64,000 nt of DNA from Holacanthus passer (lineage: Eukaryota; Chordata; Actinopteri; Pomacanthidae): assembly GCA_025331565.1 (NCBI GenBank), contig JAFREQ010000063.1, positions 3,094,501 through 3,158,500 of the forward strand. Direction: 5' to 3'. The translations under genes and the position numbers were made by a program. Below, one piece after another: positions 14,346 through 28,200 of this stretch; the stretch's first letter is position 1; the number at the start of each line of letters is the position of its first letter. Under the pieces are notes generated by a model. The model was not told where the DNA came from, made no database searches, and saw nothing but the letters and a program-made list of their open reading frames with translations.

Positions 14346-15160
14346 AGTCATGGACCTTTATGGATAACCTTCCACCTAATGTAAGATAACAGTGAATTTA
14401 GAAGACAAATTTGTGCTTTAGAATTTGAGTTTGAAAGTGTGCATTAGTGTGTTTGCATCTGTATACCTTCAGCCTTCTTTATATTCTGCATGTCAAAGAT
14501 ATACGGCACGTGAGCATATCTACAGTCCAAGCACAACCTGAAGCATCACTGTGTATCACTGTATAGCACTTTGTTGCATTTATTTATTACTAATGGCTTC
14601 GGAGCATTTTTCACAATAAAAGATGATGGCAGGTGCCAGCATGTGTCCCTGTGATTGGAAGTGCTCTTTTCCTGTGTGCCTGACACACAGCACTGTTGTG
14701 CTGCATTGCCTGGTGGTCTGAGATAGCTGGTTGTCATGACTTTTTGATGGTTGCATAGCAACAATCAATGAGAAAATCCATTTTGTTGCTTGTTAAAAAC
14801 ACGACTTTAGTTGAGGGCTAACCCGAGTACAAGCATGACACCAGCGTGAGGTTACTTTGAAATCCTACAAGTCTGCTTAGTAGTTTGGCAGCTTTGCAGG
14901 AACATGTAGGAAGTGTGAAGGCTGGCAAATCAAGCCCACTTGCTGTAGCAGCTGCTTTTCACTTAGTGATGAGATTAATGATTAATGCCTGAAACCTTAA
15001 TTTACCAAATGAGACTGAATGAAGATATTTTTTTCATGAGGGTCAAATATGAATAATCGAGTGTGCCGTGCATATATTTGCATACATGACACATGAAGGG
15101 AGAAGGATGTACTTGTCGAGTGAGTGACACACTACCCCCCACTAAGACTCATATTCTGTG

Positions 15161-15174
15161 ACAGAGAGAGAGAG
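15161..15174 (+). repeat. short GA repeat
   Basis: About six GA units. Confidence 0.7.
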
Positions 15175-15214
15175 CATTCTAGTTTGTAATGTGACTGTGT
15201 GTGTGTCGGTGTGT

Positions 15215-15415
15215 GCACTTTCAACATAGTGAGGACAGGAACAAGTTTTTAACCAACACAGTTAGGACATTTTTGGAAAGTATACACTGGCCCTCACTAC
15301 TCCAAAGGGATATTTGAAGGTGCAGACTTGGTTTTAAGGGTTATATTAGTATTAGGTTTAGGTTAGGATTAGGCATTTAGTTATGATGGTTAAGGTTAGG
15401 GTAAAGAGGCTCAAA
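15215..15415 (+). repeat. teleost dispersed repeat with TTAGG-rich segment
   Basis: It contains AGTGAGGACAGGAAC, CACTGGCCCTCACTACTCC and then a run of GGTTAGG/GGTTTAGG words at about 15350-15402. The arrangement is that of a common interspersed repeat, not a tandem telomere array. Confidence 0.5.
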
Positions 15416-18400
15416 CACCCAAACAAGTTTATAGACATATAGACATCTTTTTTACATGCAAATCACCAAAATGCTGACTGAGTCCTTCTGATATCTGCTG
15501 CTCCAATTAGTGGCAAACCTCAGCTTTTGAAACACAAACTCGGGGATGTAAAATCCTCAGATTCCATGTTCCTCATGTGGAATCCTCATGTTGTGTCTGA
15601 AACAATGCTCTGTACAGGTTTCTTTGACACAATTATTAAATTCAGATTTTCATTTGCAATCATGTCCACTCAAATTAAGTCTAAGCTACTACATGGCACG
15701 TTAGTATTTTTTTCCCAAAGCTTATGTCATAACCAACCATAACCAATCAGCTGTTGGGATAAGTCTACAGATAGAGGGTTAGCTAAGGACAGGATCTTTC
15801 CTGACATGCAAAGTGCTGTTAGGCTCAATGGGACTGGTTTAGAGATTTCTCCAGCTACAGGATCTACTGCTAAAGGCACATTTGCCATATTTCGTAATCT
15901 GGCTGAAATTTGATCACAGAGACACTCATCCAAGAAGAGCAATAAAATATTCAATTAAATACCCTCACCAGCTTGGTTTCTACAAACTATTTTTGTGAAT
16001 TATGAAATACAGAAGTTTGAGAGTAAAATTTCCATCAGATTTAATATTTAAATGTCTTTCCGTTCACATTAGGCAGATTTTTGTCTGAAGATAGTTTTTC
16101 GGTTAACAGTGATGGAAATGCTTTTGATTAATAAAGAAATAAGTCCGGCCAGTTTCTTGGCACAACTATTAAAAGGTTAGTTTATTTTTATACATGAGGG
16201 CTGTATTAATTTTGGATAGACTTTCTTCCAACCTACAGTAGTTTGGGTGAGCTAATTATATGCTTTAACCCTTATTTACATGATATTTTTCAGACATCTC
16301 TAAGGTGTCACAATGTGAAATTTGAAGGTTGGACGGCTTGATGAAAACACATCTCCGAGTTCCCGATTCCCTCATTTTTGGTATATTTGGTACTACTCAC
16401 AACCTGTTCTCAATTTTGAACCACAGTTATTATGTATGATATAATACATATATTCTTTATTTAATGTTAACATCCTGGTGGGAGCAGCAACTCAATAAAA
16501 TTTAAAGACATTTTTATCAGTTGACATAAATTGTGCAACTTTGGATTTAGCTACTTTGCTGTTGCGTGGATTTGGAAATTTGCAGGTGAAAAGACATCTA
16601 GATATTTGATTGAAAAAAAACTTTTTTAGAGCCTGCCAACCATTGAAATACAGTCATTTTAATCTGTCGGAATCATGGTTCTATGAAACTAAGACATGTA
16701 ACACACAATCATTCAGCCCACTTATAGATGCTTGATTGTTTGACTCTATGCTAACTGGGGGCCTGTCAGCTTGTCAGCTCACATGACTCCTCACATCCCA
16801 CTCATTCACCTTTAACCCTCTTCCCATCTGTTGTTCTTTCTCCATCTCCTCTTGTTCTCTGCCCCTCACCACCTCTCGTTCCCTCTTCTCGTCTACAGTC
16901 ACGATGTTGTCTGTCTCCCCCTCTAAAAAAAAAAACGTCATGGTGTTCTGCGCCTCTGCTTTGTGGCTTGATGTCTTACTCCAGCTCACAAGAGGCTGGT
17001 CTCATAAAAGTGGAAAGGGACAACTCTCTGAGCTGCAGTCTTGAGCTCGACACATTAGTTATTCCCTGGGAGCTCTTCTACGTGCTCTGCATCAAATTTG
17101 TCTCTCTTCCTGCCTCACACGCGCACACGTTTTTACTCCTTCTCTTATGCCCTTCTGTTGTCTCGGCCCACCTTTCGGCATGCCTTTCTTTCATTTGCTC
17201 ATCCTCTGTTACATTCTTTTTCTCTTGCATTTGACCTCTTTTTCCTTTTTCTCGCTTGTTTTATTCACCCTATTTTTCTTTACGTACTCTCTTTGCCTCT
17301 GTCTCAACATTTTTCTCCCAGAATTTGGCCTCACTCCCTTTTCTTCCTCCCTCTCCCTTCCTTTACTAAACCTGTACTGTATATCTCTCCCGAGCCGGAT
17401 ACAGAAACCTCTCTGTTGGTGCTGTCAGCCAATAGCTCAGTTAGCAGGGCTGATCGATCAGTGGAGCTCCTGAATTCCCATGAAAGTCAATTACTAACTC
17501 ACACATCGGAGCTATTTTGGGAAAAGGGGGGAAACTGTAGGAATCATTAGCTAGATAATGTCATGACAACCTTCTCCAGCAAGCCAGGGCAGAACAGGCG
17601 CTGCTGGGGGATATGCAATTTGTCTGGGTCATCTGAGAACGGGACAGAACGTGGGAGGATGTTTGAACAGATTTTTATAGAGTTGCTCTTAAAGTGGAAG
17701 CAATATCTGTGGTTGAGTTAAACATGGGTCCAGCTATTAGGGCCAGGACTAAATGTCTTGTGAACAGTCCAAAATGTGTATCAATAGCTGGCGTTAAATG
17801 CTCAGTCAGATCTTAGTCTTAATTATTCAGTTATTAAATATATCATCGTCATAACTTTGCAAATTTTAGTCAGTATTTTATGTTAGTTCTTTAGCCTCTT
17901 TATGTTTAGCATTGATGGATTTAAAAAGTTTGGCTCATTCATTCTTCTCAAGGTCAAGGTTAAATTTCTGTTCCCTGTGAATAAATTTTATAAAGTTGCA
18001 CAAAAGACAGACATATCACAAAAAATCCAAATTAAAAAAACACATTTGCAAACTCTGGCCTGAACTAACAAAACACACTATTCACCAAAACTCATTAACT
18101 GTCTAAAAGATAAGATTTGAAAACAAATCTAAAAGAAATGTGCTCATCTGACTTTATATGCCTACAACTTCAACAACTGCTAAAAACCTAAAGTTATTGG
18201 TCAACCTATGGTTTTTGAGCCCTAAACTTGCCCGTTGGGTTTCCAAACCAGCTGGTGATATGATATGTATAGACTCTATGGTAGCTCTTTGAAAAGCAGC
18301 ATGAAACTCAAAGTAAGCTTTCTAAAAATATTGTTGGTACCAAAACCCAGGTATCTTACTGGCACAAGACCCCCCCCCTTATCAGATGATGAATTAGTGG

Positions 18401-19369
18401 GGTCCCATAAAGTTGCCCAGTTAAGGTTGAATTAATTGAGCTCTGCCCCATAACTCAGCAAACCCTGCTGAAACCTAAATCTGTCTGATCAAGATTTAGT
18501 AGATGAGAAACAGTGTTGTTTTTTTAAAGGGAATCTTGAATAGTGGCTTCTGTCTGTGAGCGTAGAGCTAAAGTTACAATGTGTGACTGTCATTATCTTC
18601 CATAAAGGTGTTTGTTAGCTTTAACACCAACATGCTGTAAACTGATGGCTGTTTTTAATTGTACAGCAGGAAAATCTTAACATTTAAAATGTCCCTTACT
18701 GACTCTCCTATACCCAGTTTCTCTAGAACAATGACATCAACAGGAATCAACACATTTTCGAATTAATATTACACAGCTTATTTTCACCACATCTTTTCTT
18801 GGTCTATTCTGAGTGGGTTGAGTTTAGATGGCATCAAGATTAATTTCATGACGACAGGATTGATTTCACTACTGGTCCATCTTTCATGGAGGAAGATGGG
18901 ATTTTTGTTTGTTTCATTTGTTTTTTTTTTTTTTTCTTTTTCTTTGTTTTTTGTTGTTTTCAGACATTAAAGTGATCAGAAAGTTTGAAAGTTTGGACTG
19001 ACCTCATATGAAGTATTGGCAGACAGGCGCTGGAAATATTGAAACACTGGTGCCCATTTTGAATTGATTGAACATTTCTTATTTGATTTGGTATGTAGAC
19101 AGCAGTGTTGCAACCCAGCATTGAGGGCTTTGAGCTGAAGGTTATCTTTTCACCGCTGTCAGTGCTTGTTTGTACCTACTGCAACTGTTGAAAGCACCCC
19201 CTTCCTTCACCGTAGCCAGTGTTTTATCTGCCATAGTCTATTAATTACGGTTTTACTTCTGCTCTGGCTGAACTTTGAAGAGACAGTCCTTGCCAGCAGA
19301 CTTTTAAAGCGGTATCCCTCCATAGCTACCTTAAAAAAAAAAATCAATGTCAAGTCACACTCGATGTCT

Positions 19370-19680
19370 ATCTGAACCGTTGACGGATGCAGAAAGACAC
19401 CGCAAGACACACAGGTCTTACTTGCATGCACTGGATTAAATTTAAACTGCAGTGCGGGACTTTTACATATATACGCCAGTTGCATTCAAGCTCTTGCCAG
19501 TGTAATTCATTTTTCAATCTGGAGTCTGTGGTGACTTTCACACGCTGGTGACGTCAAAGGGAGAGGCAACTGTAGTGACAGAATACTGTATGGCGGAGAC
19601 TATGCATGTCGGCAGTGTTTGTGTAATTACTCTCCCCGCCAGAAGGGGGAGACGGACGTTCCGCACTGCAGGTTTAACGT
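19370..19680 (+). repeat. possible dispersed repeat
   Basis: The stretch with AAACTGCAGTGCGGGACTTT, TGTGGTGACTTTCACACGC and CCGCACTGCAGG seems to belong to a repeated fish sequence that I recall only roughly. It is low in repeats of its own and encodes nothing evident. Confidence 0.3.
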
Positions 19681-22040
19681 GAGCAGTGGTCTGGAATGAA
19701 ATTCACAGTGCCACACTGAAACCACCCCTCCAAGCCATGTCAGATCAATGCACTTCATCCTTCATCTGTGCACATGGCACTCAAAGCCTGTTCTGCCACC
19801 CAAATTACTGCTCTGCTGAATTATAACTTTGTTGGATCTGGCAGCGTGCTGTACCCAAGGCGTTCTGAAATATCACTGACAGACCGAGCTGTCAGCCCGG
19901 ATATATCTATCACCTGGAGAGCTATGTGAAACAGACAGCTAATATCCAGGGGTCTTTTACAACAGCGTTTGTCAAAGTCTGAATCCGGACAGGAAGTTCC
20001 CCCACAAACATTTCCAAGTCTGTTAGCCGTCTACTTGAACATTACTTACTTAGACAATGAAATATTACTGGCCTTGTCACTGTTGTTCCATCATTAGCTG
20101 CAGGTCTTAGAAGCCAGTGTTTATGTTAAGATCTTTTTTTCGTATAGATTTGTGTGCCATTAAAGGTTGTGATAGATTTGATGTAGTTGTGGTATGTTTC
20201 TCAAACACGATAATGGTCGATCAATGCAACCTACATCAAAAATCTGTCATTGTTGTTTGTTCTGAAACAGCTCTGCACCTTCATTTGTGATGTGAGAGCA
20301 GCTCCATGTCTGACCAGATGTCACGCTTGGTACATCTTTTCAGGTTTACACAGCTTTGCTAGTTATAGGAGCTGATAGAAAAAGACAACACCTGCTGTGG
20401 AAGGAAAGTTTTTAAGTCTGACAGTAACAAGATGATCAGGTAACAAAGTTTGTGACAAAACAAGACAGTGGTTTCAATGAATAGCAGGAACATCCAAATA
20501 ACTGATTGAATTAAAAACACATAAATATCACAAGGACAATATTTTATGCCAATTTAACATTTAAGTAGAATCAAATTGTGATTGGAAAGGTTACTTTCTT
20601 TGGAAAACCACAATTAGCAGCGCATGCATCAGAATTTGTACTGTAATGATGCTTTACTAAATAGTGGAACATTATTGATTGGACATGATTTAAATAATTT
20701 CTCTACTGTGCTGTATGTTCAGGTTTTCTCAGGGACTTGTTCACCATCCTGAACTAATGAATTAGTTAATATTACTCTTTGGTTGAGTGTTTTGTCTTTG
20801 TGCTAACTGTTTTAGCATTCACTTTGTAAAACACTGCATTTTTATCATCTCTGGATGTTCCGTTTGCTACTGACAGATTTCATTTCCCTGCTTCCTTCCT
20901 CTCTCTTTCTCTTTCACTCTAATTAGATCCTTAATCTTAATGGTGTGTTCTTTCTTTAAATATTTCAGTACTGGAAAGTCAAGCAAGGGCAGTTAATAGT
21001 ATCAGTCCAGTAAATGCCCTGTGTGTGTGTGTGCATATGTGATTTGCTCAGTGTTACGCTTGGGTGGCTCCATTTAGATTTCTATCAGGTGTCAGTGTCT
21101 CTTTATTTAGTGACCCAAGTATATCCTGTCTCTAGTCAATATTGACCCAGGGTCACAGGCTGACATATATCTTATGCTGGTGTGCCTGAACTCTACATTC
21201 ACACAGTATTTCACTGTCATCGACACAGTTATGCTCCTCTTCCAGTTTTATACCTATTTGTTTTTTACAAAATTAATACAAAAAAACTTACAAAAAAATA
21301 TTTTGTCATCTTTTTAAGAGTGTGCAGAGAAAATGAAAAGAAAAATAGGAGAAAGATGAAGAATTAGCTAGGGTTGTAATGAAATGCACAGTTATGAGAT
21401 TTAACAGTGAGATTACATTGCGCATACTGTGTGTGATACATAGCCCACTTTGCTGCAAAGACACTATTTTTAAGTCTAGTTAAAACACTGGGCTCCATGT
21501 AAGTTTAAACTGATAATAAGAAAAAGGTTCAGTGGATGACAAAGTTTGCTGACTGTAACAGTGACTGTAGATTTCGTGCATGGCCACACAGCTTGGCGAC
21601 AGATACTATTTATGGTGCCAAGGGGAACCAGTGAAGAATAATTCTTAATTTGCCGTAAAGGTGAATTGAATTGGATGGCCATTTCAATGAACATAAATTT
21701 CCCTTAATGAGAAGAATGATATTTGGCTAGCTGTGTGTCCTCTGACACGTGGTCTTTTTTCAAACTGGATATCCTTCACTCCTGGACAGCTGTTTATCCT
21801 CCCCGGTCCACTAGTAATGAGATGGATGCTTAGAAATGTATTAAGCTTGGCTACAGTTCCACTACATCAGCACACTGATTCTGATTTGTGATTTTCTCTG
21901 CCGTCTTTTTTTCTCCCTCTTTCTCCATCTTCTCATTTTTCTAAATCTTTTCTTCTCATTCTTGTCTCTTATTTGCCTCTCTGGCATCCATTCTCTCTCT
22001 CCAACACCAATCATGTCCCTTCATGCTCTCATTCCTACAG

Positions 22041-22207
22041 AGGTTGTGCAGCTGAGCCTGGCGGAGGACCAGCGGATCAGCGTCTCCACAGTAACAGTGG
22101 GCCTCAGTGCCGTCCTTACCTGTGCTATCCAGGGGACGCTGCGCCCGCCAATCATCTGGAAGAGGAACGGCATCATACTAAACTTCTTGGACCTGGAGGA
22201 TATCAAT
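22041..22207 (+). CDS. fstl4: fstl4 exon: first half of Ig domain 1
   Basis: The exon is 167 nt. The acceptor is CCTACAG and the donor GTGAGT. It starts with two bases (AG) that complete a codon split with the missing upstream exon, probably Glu, and ends in phase 0 after LEDIN. It encodes the linker VVQLSLAEDQ and the first half of an I-set Ig fold, with the B-strand cysteine in LTCAIQG and the core tryptophan in IIWKRNG. The reading frame runs open upstream into the intron, but the acceptor and the loss of family similarity before VVQ set the boundary. Confidence 0.92.
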
Positions 22208-25200
22208 GTGAGTGCATGTTGTTCTCTTAGTCGTGGTTCGGGCTGTAGGATGTCACTGTTGGTGATGATGGTGGTGCTAAATGGCTAAAGAATTTGATTG
22301 TTTGTTTGTAATTTCACAAGTTTTTCAAAATGGCAAAATTTGCACAAAAAAATCAATAAAACATCTTTAGTTTTGCTCATATTGATGCTGCTGTATGTGC
22401 AGGTTGTTAGGACCTTATCCTTCTGGTTATGACAACATCGCTGCTTGTGTATAGTCAATGTAAGTCATTATGAATACTATTAAAGCAGTATTAATAGATA
22501 TTTGGTCACAAGGGGCAGAAGAAGTCCAAAACACCCTGACAGACTATCAGCCGAGACATATTTAAGCTGTTATGGCTGATGTGTTAGCAAACAACCGCTT
22601 AGACATCGGAAGACACAACATTATCATCCTACTGGGATTGTGTACATTAGCATCTGAGGAATGTAAATCTACTCTCCTTATGTCTGGTGTTTTGTTTCCA
22701 CTAACTCTTAAGAAATGATCTGATTCTTTAGCTGCTGAATGTTTAACACTCTTCACCAGCTGACGTTAATGAGGATGATGAGAGCGGAATGAGCAGAGTG
22801 AGCTGAAACTGGCTGGTGAATGTTCTCAGTGTGTTTGTTTCCATGAGTGGCCCCATTTAACATTACATAAATCATTGAGTCAGTATTATACAAAATCTAT
22901 TTATTAATGTAGATTTATGTTGTGATCCTGAGTATAAATGTGTGAAACCTATAAAAAAAATTTCCAACAGTGTGCATGCTTACCACCTTAAGTTGTGTGT
23001 GTGTGTTTGTTTTCAAAATGTTTCTTCCTAGAAACTTAATTGGAGCGCCTGATTAATATTAATTATTATTGATATTTATAATCTTCAGCGGCACAGTTGG
23101 GAGCTCTTCACATTGATTGAAAACAAACAGTCTATTAACACCTCTTTCAAATAAAAAAAAAAAAAAATCACATAGCTGCTTTAAAAGTGGTAAGAGCTCT
23201 GGGAGTTTTTCTGTTAATTTCTAATCATGAGCATATTGTTCTCTTTTTTGTATTTCCACTCGGTTTGCAGTACTCATGAAATGCTGTTGAGATGCTGGGC
23301 GGTGTGCCGTGAATCCCACTTTCCTGATTAAAAAAAACTCATACCGTGTGCACCCTGATAATCAACCGTCCACGGGGGTCCAGACGGACCTTCGCAGGAT
23401 TTGATAGATGATGAAATTTACGTAACGTGGACCCTTGTGGCCACGCAGATGCAGAAACCGGCCTTAAGCAAGAGAGGACATGAGGAAGGAAAGGCGGCAG
23501 GAAAAAAGTAGCAAGAAAAAAAAGCTCAAACAAAAAGTTTTACTCCCCAACCCTCAGTAGAAGTGCAAAAACAACCCAGTAGAATTATAGCTTGCTCAGT
23601 GCTTAATGAACTATGTGGCCCTGCTCCTGTTCCGACACATCTGTTCAGGTGACAGCACAGCACTGGCCTTGCTTTACCCACCACCGGATCACAATTCACT
23701 AATTGCATGTTAATGAGCGGCCTTGTTGGTCTGCTGCGATGATGAGCCGATAAACAATGTCAAGTGTTGAGGTGGAGAGCGGAGGAGAGGTGATGGCAGC
23801 AGAGGTCCCTCAGGCTCTTGACCGTGCATAATGAATTTCCACAGAGTGCCGTGATCTGAGCGGAGGAGGGAGAGAGGAGCCCCGTCTGTGTTTGACTTTC
23901 TTCTCAGTCAAATCAAAGATGAAACTAGAAGTCTCTGAATTAATGAAAGAGATAACCTCGGTCCTTTGTTGCGTGTGCAGTTTCTTAATAATTTCAGTAA
24001 TGTCTGTGTACACCGGCTGTCAGTGCCAGAAAGAAGAACAAGAAAAATAACATATTAAAGGAATATGTGAAGTCTTTGTGGGCAGTTTTTTGGACAGCTT
24101 TCTCTTGTGCAAAAGATTTTGTGTTTTAATAGACTTCCTGGCTAAATAAAGGATAAATACTCCATTAAGTAATGAGAATGTAGACATCCAGATAAATTAT
24201 CCATAAAGGGCAGAAGCGAAACATCCAATCGGGAGCTTTATATCTTATTAAGAATAGAGTCTAGACCTGCTGTATATGAAAATTGCCCTGAGATAACTTC
24301 TGTTGTGATTTAGCGCTATATAAAGATAATTGAATTGAATTGCTTGGATTATTATTTCATATGATGTAGTGCATGTTTCATTTTAGAGGAGCGAGGGGAC
24401 CTTACTTTCCTCCATCCATCCATTAGCTATACCCACATCCTTTCGAGGGCGGTGGGGGGGCTGGAGCCGATCCCAGCTGACACTGAGCGAGAGGCGGGGT
24501 ACACCCCGGACGGGTCGTCAATCAATCTCATCACTTTTCCTTTCAGCGCGCTGTTTTCCTCTGTTGAGCTGTGTTGAATGGAAACAGGCTTGTTTTCAGA
24601 AGTTTCATTGGACAGTGATTGAAATCTTTCTGCACTCTGGCATGTCACCTCTCAACCTGAGAGCTGAGCCTCCATTACAATCAGTCTCATTTGTCTGCCC
24701 TCTCAGTCTCTTTCTGGGCTTTGTTCCCCTCCGGCCCACCTTCTTCTCCACTCTCTGTTTTTTACTCTCAATCAAAACTGGGTCTTTTACATTTTGAGTA
24801 GAGCTGTGTTCTGTGTCTACTGGAGGGTTCAGACCTGTTTCACCAGGTTTGATTACTTGAGAGCAAAGAGACAACAGGCAGTGCTACAAACAGGCACAGA
24901 CAGAACAGCAACGTAGTCTGACACAGCTGCTTATACTGTAGCTTCTGCCATCCATCAGCCAAGAGTTGTACATCTGAGTGAGAGTAGAAATGATTCACTG
25001 AGAAATGAAATATTTCTTTTATTAAAAACAATAAATACACAGCTACTTTATGTACATTGCTACTCCTTGGTACAACATTAAATGAATGTGGCTTTTAACT
25101 ATATCCAATCTGATATTTGTTGCATCAGTACTATTCCGTATATTTAAAACAAAGATGATTACTACTGGAGAGTAGGCCAAAGGAACCCTGATGCAGTTTT

Positions 25201-28200
25201 ACATCTGAAAAGTAAAACTTCAATGAGGGACTTAAGTCGTATTAATTTAAATGCAGCCACTGGTCGTCTCCATGTATTATTCTTCCACTGCTCTTTCCAT
25301 TATGAAAGCATATAATTTAAAGTGAATGAAAATAAAAGCCTGTAATTTTCTCCTAAGAGTTTTTTTTTTCTTCAGTCTGGCTGCTGTGTACCATCAGTAC
25401 ATTTCATGAACTCTAAAGTTCTGTTCCCATTATGTTATGAGGAGCTGCCGAGGCCCATTTACATTCTTTTAAGTCACTAATGACACGAGCCAACCAGACA
25501 TAATGCAGGCCCAGTGATCAGAGTGCAAATTGTCTGCTCTTTGTAATGCCAGTAATGCACCCAAATCAGAGTTTTCCAAGTTCGTTCTGAGTGGCCAGTT
25601 TCAGTCCATGAAAATACTGACCATTATTGCTAATGTTTCTTTATTAATACTCCTTACTTAGAATTATGAGATAGAGTATACTTTGACCCCAATTCCAAAA
25701 AAGTTGGGACACTGTGTAAAACATAAATAAAGTAGAATGTGATCATTTGCAAATACTTTTTGACATATACTCAATTGAAAACAGTGCAAATACAATATGT
25801 TTAATGTTTGACCTCATCACCTTCATTGATTTTTGTTAATATCTGCTTATTCTGAATTTGATGGCAGCAACATGTTTCAAACAAGTTGGGACAGGAGCAA
25901 CAAAAGACTGTGAAAGTTGTGGACTGATCCAAAAACACCTGTTTGGATCATTCCACAGGTAAACAGGTTCATTGGTAACAGGTGATAGTATCATGATTGG
26001 GTATGAAAGGTTCATCCTGGAAAGACTCAGTCGTTCACCAGCAAGGATGGAGAGAGGTTCACCACACAGATTATTGCAATCAATGAAATAATTTCAATTG
26101 CAGTTACAATCAGGTTTGAAGTTTGTGGCCGACAAAAGACAGACATTATGAGGTTAGAATGGAGGGCACCTTGATTAATGACTTGGATTATCAACATTCA
26201 GGAGACAGCCCGACTGGATACCACTTTTTTTCATCGTAACCACAAATGATAGTTAAGATTTGAAACTAAAATACATTTGGCATATCCTGCCGCATATATA
26301 ACAATCATACTTTTTAGCCCAAATGGTCCATTCAGTTCTAATTGCCCTCGCTGGTGTAGTTGTATCTTACCTTAATTGTAAGTTCTGAACTTTAAAGACG
26401 ACCTAAACTCCCTCGTCTTTCTTACAAGAGAATTGTTCCACTTTTTCCCTGTCACAAAGCGACCCTCTGTCAGGTCACATTAATTCCTCGAGCCCTCAGA
26501 ACGAAAGCAGCTGTTTGCGGCTTCCATGTCACGACAGAGCTGCATCAGGACATCTGCTCTGCCACTTGGTGGGACAGCAAACTATTTAATGCCTTAATCC
26601 GCCCTAAGCTGTGGCTGGAACCCCCTGGTGACTGCTGCATGCTGCACCAACAACAACCAGCTCCATTCATCAACCTAATGGGCTTTATATTTTTAACCCT
26701 TGCCATTTATCAGGCTGAGGCAGCGTGATGAGGGGAGAGAGGAGGATCAAATTCCCCAACGCCTGCTTCGGCTCAACAGGGAAACCGTTGATTCATGGTC
26801 TCTCTTCCTTTTCACATCACTCTTTTTCTCTCTTGTCTTTTCCCATCACTCCCTGCTGTTATGCGCCTCCTCTCTCCTCTCTCTCCAAGCATCCTTATGT
26901 ATTCTATCAAGCTACCTTCATTTCTCCCTCACTCCCTGTGGCTCTTTCCTGCCCCCCATTCTTCACCACTATTCCCTCTCCTCCACCTCCTGCTCTTCCT
27001 CTCCCTTCCTTCCTCCTCTTCTTCCTATCTCGTGCTCTCTCACCACCACCCCGCCTCTTCTTTCTTTAATTTCCCTCTTCCATCTCTTCCCTGTGTTACA
27101 GGACTTTGGGGACGATGGCTCCCTGTACATCACCAAGGTGACAACCATCCACATGGGGAACTACAGCTGCCATGCCTATGGCTACGAAGACCTGTATCAG
27201 ACACATGTGCTGCAGGTGAATGGTCAGTAGTGGCTCATTTCTTACTTACAGTGGTGGGAGACGAAATGATTTGGTTTTGTTTGTGCTGCTCTGTGGTTCC
27301 CCAGTGACGGGGATTTTCTTAATGTCTTCACTGCTTACAGTTCTCAAGTCTCAAACAGTCTCAAAGGCAATTAAGCCAACATGAAGTTGATTAAAATGTC
27401 TGTGGTGGCTTCTTGACATATGTAAATTCATACAAGACAAAGTGATTCTGCCTCCGAATTGCTACCACTTCAATTGGCAAAAGCGAGCTGTCTATTTTTA
27501 TTTTCTTTTTTACAAAGTCTTACTTTCTACATTGTCAAATTAGCTGAGCTACTCCACAATCTTTTCACATACCCCTGCTCATATGAGAACAAATAGTTTA
27601 TTAAGTAAATACACTTTTTATAGATAAAGCAATGCTGGTTTATAGAAGGGAGAAAAAGAAGAAAGATTCTCAGCTATCAAATGTGTTACCATGACACATT
27701 TGACTATTTGTTACCTTTAATGCGGTGACAGGAATCTGAGTTGTTAATGAGCTGTAGTGTTAATGCATCGTATGAATCATTTACACACAAAGTGAATAAA
27801 CAAATTGCTGTTTACAGTTAGTAATAGATGCAATATTGTTTTGTGTTTTTTGTTTAGGCAAGTGACATTTGCTTTAATTATTGATTATTTGGCCCAGTGT
27901 TGTCTTGAATAATTGATTATTTGTTTTGTCTACAAAATGTCAGAAAAGAAGATTATATTTTCACATAATCAAGGCGATGTCTTTAAATGTCTTGTTCTGT
28001 CTGAAAAATCCAACATAGACCTGGTAGAGTCTGTACCATGTATCAAGGCTTACTGCAGCACCTCGGGTTGGATTCTGGCCCGGGCCCTGCTGCACGTCAT
28101 CCCCTGTCTTTCCTGTCTGTCTTCAGTTGTCACGATCAAATAAAGCAGAAAATGTCCAGAGAAAAGTAAAAAACAAAGCCCAAAGATGTAAACTTTACTG

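Larger units (their letters stand above)
1..22040 (+). other. large upstream region, probably one fstl4 intron
   Basis: No exon could be supported here. None of the open frames resembles the Kazal or EF-hand modules expected just upstream of the first Ig exon, though an exon under about 60 codons without obvious motifs could be missed. The stretch holds repeat fragments listed separately, a pyrimidine-rich tract at about 17098-17400, a purine-rich tract at about 12830-13115, and homopolymers near 11173-11191 and 18921-18935. The rest is plain AT-rich intronic sequence. Confidence 0.65.
22208..27101 (+). other. fstl4 intron (4894 bp) within Ig domain 1
   Basis: GT-AG intron. It contains a dispersed repeat copy at about 22480-22800, an A-run at 23153-23167, two common fish repeat fragments at about 24245-24525, and a DNA-transposon-like fragment at 25685-26075. 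It ends with a pyrimidine tract of nearly 300 bp. No coding exon is evident. Confidence 0.85.

Noticed and set aside
15350..15402. Interstitial telomere array
   Set aside because: The TTAGG words are irregular and embedded in a known-looking dispersed repeat, not a tandem TTAGGG array.
17098..17550. 150-codon open frame in the upstream intron
   Set aside because: The stops are missing because the stretch is pyrimidine-rich; two overlapping frames are open at once, a sign of composition rather than coding.
21962..22040. Upstream extension of the first Ig exon to an ATG at 21962
   Set aside because: The extension is pyrimidine-rich intron ending in a good acceptor, and the added residues do not resemble the family.
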